A stretch of DNA of 64,000 bases, taken from the NCBI RefSeq assembly GCF_024298905.1, contig NZ_CP101154.1:3622932-3686931 (forward strand). The letters run 5' to 3'. Source of the stretch: Natronomonas marina. GTDB lineage: Archaea; Halobacteriota; Halobacteria; Halobacteriales; Haloarculaceae. Under the pieces are notes generated by a model. That model did no database searches and was not told where the DNA came from. It saw nothing but the letters and a program-made list of their open reading frames with translations. Below are positions 32,349 to 41,435 of the stretch, one piece after another. Position 1 is the first letter of the stretch, and each line of letters starts with the position of its first letter. Made by a program: the position numbers and the translations under genes.

Positions 32349-33439
32349 CCGCCGCGGCGGCGCTCGTGGCGGCCGCGGTCGGCCTGGTCGACCCCACGCT
32401 GCTGGTGGCCCCCACGTCGCTTCTGGCCCCGCTGCAGGGCGCCCTCGACGCGGTCGGGGAGGCGGTGTTCGCCCTGCTCCTGCTGGTCCTCGACCAGTGG
32501 TACTGGCTGATGGACTGGCTCTACTACTTCACCGGGCTGGAGATGCTGAACCCCCAGTATCGGTTCATGCACCGTGCGCTCCTCGTGGGGCTCTGCATCG
32601 GTGTGATGGCGCCGCTCATCGGCACCTTTCTCGTCCACCGACAGCTCGCGCTCATCGGGGACGCCCTGGCCCACACCGGGTTCGCCGGGGTCGCCGTCGG
32701 CCTGTTCCTGAACGCCGTCATCGACCTCGGGGTGTCGCCGTACCTCACCGCCGTCGTCGTGGCGATGATAGCCGCGCTGTTCATCGAACTCATCTCCGAG
32801 GTGACCGACGCCTACAACGACGTCTCGATGGCCATCGTCCTCTCGACGGGGTTCGCGCTCGGCACGACGCTCATCAGCCTCAACGCGGGCGGACTCGCCG
32901 TCGGCGTCAACCAGTTCCTCTTCGGCAACCTGGCGACGGTGTCCCCGGAGAGCGCCGCCATCCTGCTCGTGCTTTTCGCCGTCATCGTGGTCACGGTTGC
33001 GGTCACGCGCAACCAGCTGCTGTACGTCACCTTCGACGAGACGGCGGCCGCCGTCTCCGGCATCCCCGTCAACTGGTACAACCGCGTGATGGTGATGCTC
33101 ACCGCGATGGTCGTCGTCGGCGCGATGCAGATCATGGGCGTCATCCTCGTCGCCGCGATGCTCGTGGTCCCGGTCGCCGGCGCCACCCAGGTCTCCCGGA
33201 GCTTCAGCGAATCGCTCTGGGTGTCGGTCGTCCTCGCCGAACTCGCGGTCCTGCTGGGCATCGCCGTCGCCTACTACACTGGCGTCACCGCCGGGGGCGT
33301 CATCGTCCTCGTCGCCGTCGGCATCTACGTCGCCGCGGTCGTGCTGGGCAAACTCCAGAACGTCCGCGGGACGGCAACCACGCCGGAGGTGGGTGCCATC
33401 GAGGCCGACGACACCGAGGTCGGTACGAGAAGCGATTGA
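32345..33439 (+). CDS. metal ABC transporter permease (ABC-3 family)
   Basis: 364 residues, about nine helices. ABC-3 features: FLVHRQLALIGDALAHTGFAGVAVG and the charged cytoplasmic loops around QLLYVTFDETAAAVSGIPV. Compared with bacterial ZnuB it has an N-terminal extension of about 75 residues with an added hydrophobic segment (FALLLLVLDQWYWLMDWLYYF). Third gene of the operon, ATGA overlap with the ATPase. Confidence 0.9.
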   Translation: MTAAAALVAAAVGLVDPTLLVAPTSLLAPLQGALDAVGEAVFALLLLVLDQWYWLMDWLYYFTGLEMLNPQYRFMHRALLVGLCIGVMAPLIGTFLVHRQLALIGDALAHTGFAGVAVGLFLNAVIDLGVSPYLTAVVVAMIAALFIELISEVTDAYNDVSMAIVLSTGFALGTTLISLNAGGLAVGVNQFLFGNLATVSPESAAILLVLFAVIVVTVAVTRNQLLYVTFDETAAAVSGIPVNWYNRVMVMLTAMVVVGAMQIMGVILVAAMLVVPVAGATQVSRSFSESLWVSVVLAELAVLLGIAVAYYTGVTAGGVIVLVAVGIYVAAVVLGKLQNVRGTATTPEVGAIEADDTEVGTRSD

Positions 33440-33504
33440 CGGTCCCGACGGGCGGTGCCGGCGGGCGCCCTGCCGGCCCGGAACCCCCTGCCCGTGACCT
33501 CACC

Positions 33505-33717
33505 TCACTCGACGCCCTCGCGCCGCTTCGCTCGCTGCAGCGCCTCGTAGTAGGTCGCGGCGTCGGCCTCCCGGACGAAGGTCGCCAGTTCCTCGTGGCC
33601 GAGGTCCAGAGCGGCGAACCGCGCGCCCATGTAGTTGTGTTCGTCGTCGAGAGCGCCGGCGTCGAGGACGTCCCGGAGCTGTCGGACCACCTCGTCGGTG
33701 ATGTCGACCCGCGTCAC
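33505..33717 (-). CDS. small protein of unknown function
   Basis: 70 residues, GTG start at 33717 overlapping the stop of the J-domain gene (GTGA). Soluble and mostly helical; begins MTRVDITDEVVRQLRDVLD and ends AKRREGVE. No family recognised, but the overlap makes it a true gene of a two-gene operon. Confidence 0.65.
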   Translation of the reverse strand: MTRVDITDEVVRQLRDVLDAGALDDEHNYMGARFAALDLGHEELATFVREADAATYYEALQRAKRREGVE

Positions 33718-34337
33718 GAGGCATACCTCCGGGCGGCGTCGTAGGCCTCCTGTACCCGCTGGAACTCCTCTTCGTCGCCGCCCTGGTCGGGGTGGACCTC
33801 CTTGACGCGCCGGCGGTAGGCGCGCCGGACGGCCTCCTCGTCGGCGCCGCTCGACAGGCCCAGCACGTCGTAGGCGGCGTCGGCGGCCCCGACCCGTTCC
33901 TCGCGGCCGGCGGGGTCCTCGGGGCCGAAGGAGAGTTCGGGCGTCTCGAAGGGGAGTCGGTTGCCGAGCGCGACCCCCGGCATCTCGTGTTCGGCGAGGA
34001 TGACGTGGGTCGGCGCCCGCTCCAGCGCCAGGAAGGTACGGGCGTCGAAAGTGACGGCGACGTCGCGGTGCGGGAGGAGGAAGGCGACGCGGTTGCCGGC
34101 GACCTCGGCGTCCTCGACGAACCGCTCGTCGATGCGGTTCAGGTACTCGCGTATCTCCGTGCGGCGGATGGCCTCGGTCGAGCGCCCCGACTGTCCTCCG
34201 CCGGCCGACTCGCCGCGGTCGGGGAAGAGTCGTCGGGCGACGAGGAAGGTGACGGCGACGACGACGCTCACGAGGACGCCGGCGGCGACGCCGAGATACA
34301 GCCAGCGGGGCAGCGACACGAACGGTTCGACGACCAC
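33714..34337 (-). CDS. membrane-anchored J-domain protein
   Basis: 207 residues. N-terminal membrane helix (LYLGVAAGVLVSVVVAVTFLVA), a middle domain, and a C-terminal J domain (AAYDVLGLSSGADEEAVRRAY) with the HPD motif at 182-184. A J domain recruits and stimulates DnaK/Hsp70; here it would do so at the inner face of the membrane. Start at GTG 34337 because a cttaag element sits 27 nt upstream (34359-34364) and the membrane helix follows. Confidence 0.83.
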   Translation of the reverse strand: MVVEPFVSLPRWLYLGVAAGVLVSVVVAVTFLVARRLFPDRGESAGGGQSGRSTEAIRRTEIREYLNRIDERFVEDAEVAGNRVAFLLPHRDVAVTFDARTFLALERAPTHVILAEHEMPGVALGNRLPFETPELSFGPEDPAGREERVGAADAAYDVLGLSSGADEEAVRRAYRRRVKEVHPDQGGDEEEFQRVQEAYDAARRYAS

Positions 34338-34384
34338 GGCTACGCTTGGGGCGAATCGCTTAAGAGATTGTTGGAGGCGGGCAC

Positions 34385-35137
34385 TCAGCCGATGTACCGT
34401 AGGTCCTCGTCGCTGGGCGCGGAGGCGCCCTGCTCCATCTGCTGGATGCGCTCGACGACCTCCTGCATCTCCTCGGCGCGGTCCTCGAGGGCGTCGTAGC
34501 CCACGTCGAAGCCGACCGCCTCCTGGAGGACCTCGAGCACCGCACGGGCGCTCTGTGGGTCGACGAGGTAGCCGCTGGTCTCGCCCATCAGGCAGGCCGC
34601 CTCGAAGCCGCGGCGCTCGCCCAGGCCGAGAAGCAACCCGGAGATACCGACGATGCCGCCGGCGGGTTCGTTCTCGCGGAACTCGACGCCGACGGTCTCC
34701 AGGTCGTCGACGAACGCGTCGGTGGTCGCCGCGCCGACGACGTCCGGCTCCTCGACGAGTTCGCCCGTCGGCACGCCGCCCATGGCGAAGATGCGCTCGA
34801 CGTCGAACGCCTCGGCGACGTCGAGAAAGCCCTCCGTCAGCCGATAGTGGCCCGGGCCGTCGCCAGCCTGGTGGTCGCCGGTCAGCACCAGCATGTCGCG
34901 GTCGGCGTCGCGGACCGCGTACACCTCCGCGGAGGCCAGCGTCGTCCGGCCGTCCTCGACGGTCACCTGCGGCGGGAAGTGCTCGGAGTAGACCCGCCGG
35001 ACCAGTTCGGCGTCGAACTCCTCGAGGAGGTGTTCGGCGGCCAGTTTGCCGACGTGGCCGACGCCCGGCAGTCCCTCGACCAGCACCGGCGCCTCGAGGT
35101 CGGGGTCGGCCGGCGCCTCGATGTCGAATGCGTCCAT
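34385..35137 (-). CDS. PAC2-family proteasome assembly chaperone
   Basis: 250 residues. VLVEGLPGVGHVGKLAAEHL near residue 18, VYSEHFPPQV, GDHQAGDGPGHYR, IFAMGGVPTGE and GISGLLLGLGERRG form the PAC2 family pattern; a coiled C-terminal helix (ALEDRAEEMQEVVERIQQMEQ) ends it. PAC2 proteins assist 20S proteasome assembly in archaea and eukaryotes. It has its own TATA-like element (about 35158-35168, 27 nt upstream), although it follows nop10 and aif2a in the conserved archaeal order. Confidence 0.85.
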   Translation of the reverse strand: MDAFDIEAPADPDLEAPVLVEGLPGVGHVGKLAAEHLLEEFDAELVRRVYSEHFPPQVTVEDGRTTLASAEVYAVRDADRDMLVLTGDHQAGDGPGHYRLTEGFLDVAEAFDVERIFAMGGVPTGELVEEPDVVGAATTDAFVDDLETVGVEFRENEPAGGIVGISGLLLGLGERRGFEAACLMGETSGYLVDPQSARAVLEVLQEAVGFDVGYDALEDRAEEMQEVVERIQQMEQGASAPSDEDLRYIG

Positions 35138-35194
35138 GCGAACCACTGGGACCCGGACCGCATAAGAACACGGCGATGTTTCAACAGACCGAAC

Positions 35195-35371
35195 TCAATC
35201 GCGCCGTCGCGCCCGCCGCCGGTACTCCCCGTAGGGGTCCTCGGGGTTGTACGGTGCCGGCGCGCTGTTGACGGCGTCGGCACCGCACTCCGGGCACGTC
35301 TCGCCGAGGGTGTAGACCGGCGCCTCGTGGGCGGTCTCCCACGCCGAGCAGACCCGGATGTCGGACTTCAT
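35195..35371 (-). CDS. nop10: H/ACA ribonucleoprotein subunit Nop10
   Basis: 58 residues: MKSDIRVCSAWE..., YTLGETCPECG, then PAPYNPEDPYGEYRR. The zinc-ribbon cysteines (C8, C26, C29, with a Trp/His at the second position) and the PxPYxPEDxYGxYRR tail identify Nop10, a core protein of RNA-guided pseudouridylation complexes. Its ATG is the base after the aif2a stop. Confidence 0.93.
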   Translation of the reverse strand: MKSDIRVCSAWETAHEAPVYTLGETCPECGADAVNSAPAPYNPEDPYGEYRRRARRRD

Positions 35372-36172
35372 CTACTCCTCGTCGGTGCGGCGCTCGCGGT
35401 GGAAGTCGGCGGTGCCGCCCGTGGCCTCGATGGCCTCGCCCGCGCGGTCGGCGCTGGCCTCCAGTTGAGACTCGGCGGTCTTGTAGTTGGGCGCCTTCAC
35501 GCGGATGCGGTACTCGGGGGCGCCGACGTAGGTGACCTCAAGTTCGACCTCGTCGGGCACCTCGCCGTTGCCCTCGGCGGCCTCCAGCGCCGCCCGGACG
35601 TCCTCGACGCCGTCGGCGCCCGGCGCCTCCAGGTCGACGTAGCCCGTCACCGTCACGTACGGGACGGAGACGTTCTCGCGGGCCGTCTCGACGATGGCGT
35701 CCAGTTCCTCGTCGTCGAGGTCGGTATCGTCCAGCGCCTCGGGACCGTGGATGGCGGCCTCCTCGAAGCCGTCGTACAGCGTGCCGTGGGCCTCGATGAG
35801 TTCGTTGGCGACTCGGCGGAACGTCTCGTCGTCGACGTCCTCGCCGAAGGCGATTTCCATCCACTTGTCGGCCTTCTGGTCGTTCTTCCACTCCTGGACC
35901 TTCTCGGAGCGCTGGTGGTCGTTGACGTCCTTGATGGAGAGGTCGACCTGCTGGGCGTCCTCGTCGACCTCGAGCACCTTGCAGACGACCATCTGGTCTT
36001 CGTTGACGTGGTCGCGGACGTTCTTGATCCACCCGGAGGCGACTTCGCTGACGTGGACCAGCCCGCGTTTGTCTTCGTACTCCTCGAGGTCGACGAACAC
36101 GCCGAAGTCCTCGATTTCGTCGACGCGACCGACGACGAGTTCGCCCGGCGTGGGCCAGCCACTGTATTTCAT
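35372..36172 (-). CDS. eif2a: translation initiation factor aIF2 subunit alpha
   Basis: 266 residues. S1 RNA-binding domain at 1-85 ([31 protein letters not shown]), helical middle domain, then the alpha/beta domain ending [18 protein letters not shown]. Part of the aIF2 complex bringing initiator tRNA to the ribosome. The ATG at 36172 has a ttttattc element about 27 nt upstream, favouring it over the in-frame codon at 36178. Confidence 0.95.
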   Translation of the reverse strand: MKYSGWPTPGELVVGRVDEIEDFGVFVDLEEYEDKRGLVHVSEVASGWIKNVRDHVNEDQMVVCKVLEVDEDAQQVDLSIKDVNDHQRSEKVQEWKNDQKADKWMEIAFGEDVDDETFRRVANELIEAHGTLYDGFEEAAIHGPEALDDTDLDDEELDAIVETARENVSVPYVTVTGYVDLEAPGADGVEDVRAALEAAEGNGEVPDEVELEVTYVGAPEYRIRVKAPNYKTAESQLEASADRAGEAIEATGGTADFHRERRTDEE

Positions 36173-36228
36173 ACCCACTGTTACCCGTGTGACGAGAATA
36201 AAAGCTCCGTTCGCCCGCCGGTCGGTCG

Positions 36229-36402
36229 CTATCGGGCCTCGACCGTCTCGAGGACCTCGCCGTGAATCTCGGCCTCGCCGCCCGTCGGCGTCACGAGCGT
36301 CGAGCCACAGACCGCACAGTCGACGACGCTGGCGGCCTTCCCGAAGACCACCTGCTCGTTCTCGCAGTCGTCACACCGGACGGTGAAGAAGTTCCCCGCC
36401 AT
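36229..36402 (-). CDS. rps27e: 30S ribosomal protein S27e
   Basis: 57 residues. Zinc ribbon C-x2-C (CDDC, residues 10-13) and C-x2-C (CAVC), with the conserved [15 protein letters not shown]. Three bases separate it from rpl44e upstream, as in many archaea. Confidence 0.94.
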   Translation of the reverse strand: MAGNFFTVRCDDCENEQVVFGKAASVVDCAVCGSTLVTPTGGEAEIHGEVLETVEAR

Positions 36403-36404
36403 CG

Positions 36405-36686
36405 TCACTCCTGGAAGGTGAGTCGACCGGCGCGCCATCCCTCGCGGAGGTGGGCCTTGCCGCACTCGCTGCATCGGTACTTCAGGTCGGTCTTCTTGGT
36501 GGGCTTGTCGCCACCGGGAACCTTGGAGAAACGCCCGGCGTTGCCGATGACGGCCTTCCCGCGACGGGTGCGGCGGGCGTCCCACTTGGTGCCCGAGGAA
36601 CGGCCCGAGCGGACCTTCTCCACCTCGTGTTCGTGGTGGGTATGGCAGTGCGGACAGTACGTGTTGAACCGGCGTGGCATCTCCAT
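36405..36686 (-). CDS. rpl44e: 50S ribosomal protein L44e
   Basis: 93 residues, [22 protein letters not shown] start, zinc ligands CPHC (residues 11-14) and CSEC (about 72-75). Contacts the E site of the large subunit. A gttttaac element about 27 nt before the ATG (about 36711-36720) is its promoter; first gene of the translation cluster. Confidence 0.95.
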   Translation of the reverse strand: MEMPRRFNTYCPHCHTHHEHEVEKVRSGRSSGTKWDARRTRRGKAVIGNAGRFSKVPGGDKPTKKTDLKYRCSECGKAHLREGWRAGRLTFQE

Positions 36687-36784
36687 AGTTACCGACCGAT
36701 AACGCGTCGTGGGTTAAAACGGGTTTGGTTTCACCGCCGGGGACGGCCGCCGGCACCCGACGGTGTGGCACCCGAAGACACTTC

Positions 36785-37768
36785 ATGACGGGTGGTGACG
36801 GCTGCACCGTGTCGAGACCGACTGCCCTCCCGGCGCTGGCGCTCGTCGCCCTCCTCCTCGCGGCCGGTAGCGGGGTCGCGGCGCCACCGCCAACCCCCGT
36901 CTGTGAGATATGCGGGGAAGCCTTCCACGAGAACGTCACCGCGACCGACGCGACGCTTCAGGTCCGCGAGGACGGCGACGTCCGCTGGCGCGTCGAGAAC
37001 GAACTGACCGAACCGACCGCCGGCGAGTGGCGCGAGAACCCCGGGCGAGCCGAAACCCGGGTCGAGGACGCCCTCGACAACCGGTTCAGGCCGCCGGTGA
37101 ACCCCACCGACCCGACCGTCGAGATCGAGGACGGCACGCTCACCATCGAGTTCGTCGACCGCGGCGCCGCCCGACAGCGCCTCGGCCTGCTCGTGGTGCC
37201 GTACCTCAACGGCGAGGGGAGTACGACCAACTACGTCATCAACGCTGACGAGTTCGTCGTCGCGGCACCCGACGGACAGCGAATCGTCAACGAGCCGTCC
37301 GGCGCGACCGTCGAGGACGGGCGGGCCGTCTGGACCGGCGTGGCGGCGACCGACGGGGACGACGAGCGCAGCGCCGCCTGGCAGGCGCCCGAACCGGGCG
37401 AAACCTACGTCGTCGCCGGGTCGGGACCGACGGCCGGCGCCCGGAGCGCGGTCGTGACGACGCTGGAACCGCTCGACCCTGGACTGTACGGGCGGTACGC
37501 GCTGGGGCTGCTGTTCGTGGTGCTTGCGACCTACGGAATCTACCGGCTCGAGGGGACCCGGCTCCCCCGGCGGTCGGTCGCCGGCGGCATCGCGCTGACC
37601 GTGGTCCCGTACGTCGCCGCCGTCGCGGCGATTCATCCGTGGTGGCCCCGCGGCCTCGGCGCGCTCGTCTTTTGGCCGCTGCTCGGCCTCGCGATCGTCC
37701 TGCTGCCGGCCGTCGGTGGTGGCGTGCTGTACGCGCGGGCGGCGGCCGCCGACCGCCCCGCGAGGTGA
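36785..37768 (+). CDS. exported membrane-anchored protein of unknown function
   Basis: 327 residues. N-terminal signal peptide (LPALALVALLLAAGSGVAA), then CEICGEAF with two cysteines, an extracytoplasmic beta-rich domain to about residue 240, and three C-terminal helices (YALGLLFVVLATYGIY, GIALTVVPYVAAVAAI, LVFWPLLGLAIVLLPAV). No family recognised. The start is the ATG at 36785, which the signal peptide follows; the frame opens at 36725 with a non-signal stretch. Confidence 0.72.
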   Translation: MTGGDGCTVSRPTALPALALVALLLAAGSGVAAPPPTPVCEICGEAFHENVTATDATLQVREDGDVRWRVENELTEPTAGEWRENPGRAETRVEDALDNRFRPPVNPTDPTVEIEDGTLTIEFVDRGAARQRLGLLVVPYLNGEGSTTNYVINADEFVVAAPDGQRIVNEPSGATVEDGRAVWTGVAATDGDDERSAAWQAPEPGETYVVAGSGPTAGARSAVVTTLEPLDPGLYGRYALGLLFVVLATYGIYRLEGTRLPRRSVAGGIALTVVPYVAAVAAIHPWWPRGLGALVFWPLLGLAIVLLPAVGGGVLYARAAAADRPAR

Positions 37769-37846
37769 ACCGCAAGGCGAACGACCGCGCCCGTCGCGTT
37801 CCCGCCCTTCGAAGCGCTTAACCCGGACTCCGCCGAAGGCCCGCCC

Positions 37847-38113
37847 ATGCAGCGGCTCATCATCCACGGGGACCCCGGCATCCGGAAGGACGCCGTCATC
37901 GAGTACGACGGCGAGGAGTACGTCTGCTTCGGCGTCTCCCGGCAGGGCGAGTGGCACGGCCCCGACCGGCCCCAGCTGTGGTGTACCATCGGCAAGGAGG
38001 AGGAACGCGAGGACTTCGAGCGGCGCAACTTCGTCCCGATGCACATGCCGGTCGACGACGTCGACGCCGACGCCATCGAGGTCCTGAAGGCGTCCGGCGA
38101 CCTGGCAGTATGA
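37847..38113 (+). CDS. small conserved-looking soluble protein
   Basis: 88 residues, MQRLIIHGDPGIRKDAVIEYDG... with EEYVCFGVSRQGEWHG, QLWCTIGKEEE and a DVDADAIEVLK tail. Compact and acidic; no function known to me. A gcttaac element is 27 nt before the ATG. The stop overlaps the next gene's start (ATGA). Confidence 0.72.
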   Translation: MQRLIIHGDPGIRKDAVIEYDGEEYVCFGVSRQGEWHGPDRPQLWCTIGKEEEREDFERRNFVPMHMPVDDVDADAIEVLKASGDLAV

Positions 38114-38565
38114 GCGCGCCCGGCGGTCGGGCGACCCCGACGCTTCTCCGGTCCGGTCTCGGAATCGCGGTACTCGGCGTCCTCGCCGGCGCCCTCTCGA
38201 CGGTCGGGGGGTTCCTGCCGCTCCTGCTCGAAGGCCCGCCGGGTCGGATTCGCTCGGCCGCCGCCGCCCTCTCCGTGGTCCTGTTCCTCGTCGCGCCGGT
38301 CGGCGTGCTCCTCGTCGGCTACTGGACCGGCCGTCGCCTCGACGTCGGCGAGACGTGGGCCCGCGTGGCCGGGACGTTCGGGGTCGTCGGCGCCGTCGCG
38401 TCGTTCGCGGCGGCGTTCCTCGTCACGACGTTTGCGCCGGTCGCCCCGATGCGGGGCCCCGGCGGCGGTGGCAGTGCCGTCGCCGTCAACTCGGTCCTGC
38501 GCGGGGTTCGCTTCGCGCTCGCCGGCCTGGCCGGCGCCGCCGTCGCGCAGTTCCGCGCCGGCTAG
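38110..38565 (+). CDS. small membrane protein
   Basis: 151 residues with four hydrophobic segments (GIAVLGVLAGALSTVGGFLP, ALSVVLFLVAPVGVLLVGYW, VAGTFGVVGAVASFAAAFLV, FALAGLAGAAVAQF). Translationally coupled to the 88-residue protein by ATGA. No family recognised. Confidence 0.7.
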   Translation: MSAPGGRATPTLLRSGLGIAVLGVLAGALSTVGGFLPLLLEGPPGRIRSAAAALSVVLFLVAPVGVLLVGYWTGRRLDVGETWARVAGTFGVVGAVASFAAAFLVTTFAPVAPMRGPGGGGSAVAVNSVLRGVRFALAGLAGAAVAQFRAG

Positions 38566-38600
38566 GGGGACCGACCCCCGTGTCAACGCGACCCTCGGAA

Positions 38601-38612
38601 GACGTATACGTC
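38601..38612. promoter_or_regulatory. perfect palindrome over the cold-shock gene TATA box
   Basis: GACGTATACGTC, a perfect 12-bp palindrome whose centre gtatac stands 27-32 nt before the ATG at 38636, at the TATA position. A dimeric regulator bound here would block or replace TBP. Confidence 0.5.
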
Positions 38613-38635
38613 CCCTCCCCCTCGCTCTACTCGCA

Positions 38636-38830
38636 ATGGCAAACGGCACGGTTGACTTCTTCAACGACACTGGCGGTTACGGTTTCATCTCGACTGACGA
38701 CGCTGACGAGGACGTGTTCTTCCACATGGAGGACGTCGGCGGCCCGGACCTCGAGGAAGGACAGGACATCGACTTCGACATCGAGCAGGCCCCCAAGGGC
38801 CCCCGCGCGACGAACGTCGTTCGTAACTAA
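38636..38830 (+). CDS. CspA-type cold-shock protein
   Basis: 64 residues, one cold-shock domain: GTVDFFNDTGGYGFISTD (RNP1-like), DVFFHMED (RNP2-like) and a GPRATNVVRN end. Binds single-stranded nucleic acid and acts as an RNA chaperone. More acidic than bacterial Csp, as usual in haloarchaea. After the stop, a GGTCGCGCGACC palindrome (about 38852-38863) and T-rich sequence probably end the transcript. Confidence 0.92.
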   Translation: MANGTVDFFNDTGGYGFISTDDADEDVFFHMEDVGGPDLEEGQDIDFDIEQAPKGPRATNVVRN

Positions 38831-39029
38831 CTGCGGATACGGTCGGCCGCGGTCGCGCGACCGATTTCGTTCTCAGTTTTCGGACAGCAGAACACCGACG
38901 AGTCACGACGCCGCACGGGATTCCCGATTGCGACTCCGGTCCCGAACCGACGCCGTAGCGGACGCCTCCGTCCGTTCCGGCCGGCGCCCATCGAAAGATT
39001 AAAATTCGAAAATATAGAAGCAGGAATAA

Positions 39030-39959
39030 ATGAGGCGTCGAAGGCTGCTCCAGGGGTCAATAGGGGTCGTCGGTGCCCTTGCGGGATGTGTCGACCGTTT
39101 CACTCCCGGTGCAGGCTCGGATGCTCGCGCCTGCCCGTCGACGGTCCCACGGGTCGAGAACGCGGACTACGACGGCGAGTTCGAGATGAACTGTCATCGC
39201 CCGGGCGGGTCGACGCCCGACGGGTCGGGGACGGCGCTGACCGCCGACGACCGGTCGGCGTCGCTTCCGGACGCGGACATCGCGTTCACGCTGACCAACG
39301 GTCGGGACCGCCACTTCGACACGAACTTCTACGACTGGAGTCTCCAGAAACGCGCCGACGGCGAGTGGCACGGCGTGGTCGCCAGACGGGTGCCCGCGGA
39401 CTCCGAATCGTCGCTCGCCCCCGGTGACTCGCACGCGTGGTCGGTCTCGATACGCAACGAGGACCTCGGGCAGCCGGTCGAGCCCGTCGAGGCCGACGAG
39501 TCGCCGTCCCTGCGGGCTCTCGGTGCTGGAACGTACGCCTTCGTCGTCGCCGGCTCCTACGGCGAGGCGGGCCGGTCGATACGGGACAACCAGCCGTCGG
39601 TGGGCTACGCGAGGCCGTTCGAACTGGATGGTGACTCCCTCGAGTTGGTTCCGACGGAGGCCGTCGAGGACGCGACGCGCGACGGCGACACCGTCACGGT
39701 GTCCGTCGGCGTCGACGACCCCGAAACCATCACCGTCGAGCGAGGGGTGGACCCGTCGACGCCGGACGACGGCCGCCACACCACCCTCATCACCGAGACG
39801 GTCTACGGCCGCCCCACGCTCCGGAACGTCCTGGCACACTTCGAGGAGGGCGTCGAACGGGTCCGGCTTCGCACCGGCGCCACCGCCGGGTCGAGACTGC
39901 GCCGGGGCACCACGTTCTCGTACCGGGGAACGACGTACGGCGTGACGAACCGCGAGTGA
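39030..39959 (+). CDS. haloarchaeal lipoprotein of unknown function
   Basis: 309 residues. Twin-arginine-like start MRRRRLLQGSIGVVGALAGC with the lipobox cysteine at 20, then an extracellular domain rich in beta strands (PDADIAFTLTNGRDRHFDTNF, GTYAFVVAGSYG, a C-terminal GTTFSYRGTTYGV). Resembles lipoproteins with immunoglobulin-like domains. A ttaaaat element (38999-39005) is 27-28 nt before the ATG; the 199-nt gap upstream is unusually AT-rich near that box. Confidence 0.72.
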   Translation: MRRRRLLQGSIGVVGALAGCVDRFTPGAGSDARACPSTVPRVENADYDGEFEMNCHRPGGSTPDGSGTALTADDRSASLPDADIAFTLTNGRDRHFDTNFYDWSLQKRADGEWHGVVARRVPADSESSLAPGDSHAWSVSIRNEDLGQPVEPVEADESPSLRALGAGTYAFVVAGSYGEAGRSIRDNQPSVGYARPFELDGDSLELVPTEAVEDATRDGDTVTVSVGVDDPETITVERGVDPSTPDDGRHTTLITETVYGRPTLRNVLAHFEEGVERVRLRTGATAGSRLRRGTTFSYRGTTYGVTNRE

Positions 39960-39974
39960 GCGGCCGCCGTCCCG

Positions 39975-41096
39975 CTACTGCACCGCCCGCGTCGCCTCGC
40001 GCATGATTCCGATGGCCTCCTTCAGCGTCTCCATCCCCACCGCGTAGGAGATGCGGGCGTGGCCGGCGCCGTGGTCGCCGAACGCCTCGCCGGGGACGAC
40101 GACCACGCCGCGGTCGATGACCTCGTCGACCCAGCCGTCGGGGACGCGGGGCATCGCGTAGAAGGCGCCCTTCGGCGTCGGCACCTCCAGCCCCATGTCC
40201 TCGAGGCCGTCCAGCAGGACGTCGCGGCGCTGTTCGAACGCCTCGCGCATCTTCGCGGTGTGGTCCTGCGGGCCGGTCAGGGCCGCCTCGGCGGCGTACT
40301 GGGCCGGCGCGGAGGCACACGCCTGGACGTACTGGTGGACCCGGAGCATGCGCTCGATGCGCTCGTGGGAGCCCGTCACCCAGCCGAGCCGCCAGCCGGT
40401 CATCGAGTAGGCCTTCGAGGCGGCGTTGACGACGACGACGTTGTCGGAGTCGGCGTAGCTCATCGGCGAGTGGTGCTCGCCGTCGAAGACGAACGGCTCG
40501 TACACCTCGTCGGAGATACAGAGGACGTCGTGGTCGTCGGCGATGCGGGCGAACGCGCGCACGTCGGCCTCGCTCTGGACCGCGCCGGTCGGGTTGGCGG
40601 GGCTGTTGACGACGAAGGCGGCGGTGTCGTCGGTGATGGCGTCCTCGACGGCCTCGGGCGACATCGTCAGGTCGTCCCGGAGGGCGACGGGCCGGGGTTC
40701 GCCGCCGGCGATGTGGGTCAGCGCCTCGTAGGAGACGAAGCCGGGGTCGGGGTAGACGACCTCCTGTCCGGCGTCGACGTGGGCCTCGATGGCGATGTGT
40801 AACGCCTCGCTGCCGCCGGCCGTGGCGATGACGTTCCCGGGGTCGACCGAGAAGCCGTTGTCGCGGTCGTGTTTGGCGGCGATGGCATCGCGCAACTCGG
40901 CGGTGCCCTTGTTCGAGGTGTAGGCGTCGGTCTCGCCGGCCTCGATGGCGTCGACGGCGGCCTGCCGGGCGTGCTCCGGTGCCGGGAAGTCCGGCTGGCC
41001 GAGTCCGAGGTTGATGGCGTCCTCGCCGGCCGCCTCGAACACCTCGCGGATGCCGCTGATGGAGACCTTCTCGACGCGGGCGGAGAACTCCGTCAT
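39975..41096 (-). CDS. class I pyridoxal-phosphate aminotransferase
   Basis: 373 residues. Fold-type I aminotransferase of the aspartate family: GQPDFPAPEHA, AYTSNKGTAELR, VVNSPANPTGAV, ISDEVYEPF, and NAASKAYSMTGWRLGW with the PLP-binding lysine and phosphate-contacting Arg. Probably an aspartate or broad-specificity amino-acid aminotransferase; substrate not decidable here. No cofactor or pathway genes are adjacent. Confidence 0.87.
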   Translation of the reverse strand: MTEFSARVEKVSISGIREVFEAAGEDAINLGLGQPDFPAPEHARQAAVDAIEAGETDAYTSNKGTAELRDAIAAKHDRDNGFSVDPGNVIATAGGSEALHIAIEAHVDAGQEVVYPDPGFVSYEALTHIAGGEPRPVALRDDLTMSPEAVEDAITDDTAAFVVNSPANPTGAVQSEADVRAFARIADDHDVLCISDEVYEPFVFDGEHHSPMSYADSDNVVVVNAASKAYSMTGWRLGWVTGSHERIERMLRVHQYVQACASAPAQYAAEAALTGPQDHTAKMREAFEQRRDVLLDGLEDMGLEVPTPKGAFYAMPRVPDGWVDEVIDRGVVVVPGEAFGDHGAGHARISYAVGMETLKEAIGIMREATRAVQ

Positions 41097-41138
41097 ACTC
41101 GGTGTGGTGGCGCGAGTCGGGTTAACTCTGCTGGATAC

Positions 41139-41288
41139 TCACTCCTCGGTTGCCTCCCGGAGTCGGTCGAGGTGCCGCTCCAGGCGCCGCAGCGTCGCGT
41201 CGGCGTCGGTGTACCCCTGCTCGTACTCCTCGTAGGCCGCGTCGGCCTTCCGCAGGAACTGCTCGACGGCCTCCTCGGTGTCGGTCAT
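41139..41288 (-). CDS. 49-residue coiled-coil protein
   Basis: Short ORF, MTDTEEAVEQFLRKADAAYE then DADATLRRLERHLDRLREATEE. Very acidic, all-helical, with a heptad-like pattern of Leu and Ala. A gttttcc element is about 27 nt upstream of the ATG at 41288. No function known to me. Confidence 0.6.
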   Translation of the reverse strand: MTDTEEAVEQFLRKADAAYEEYEQGYTDADATLRRLERHLDRLREATEE

Positions 41289-41407
41289 GGACCGTCGTTC
41301 GGTCGGCGTCGGGAAAACGGTCGGGGTGTCGTCCCGGTCGGCTTCCGCCGCCGTGGCAGTTCGTGGTCGGATTTGGGCCGGACGCTGGCGCCAGTTCGGC
41401 GAACGCG

Positions 41408-41413
41408 TTTATA
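41408..41413 (+). promoter_or_regulatory. TATA box of the 33-residue membrane peptide gene
   Basis: tttata, centred about 26 nt before the ATG at 41436; one of the clearest TATA boxes in the window. Confidence 0.6.
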
Positions 41414-41435
41414 CCGGATTCACCAACAGTGGACC

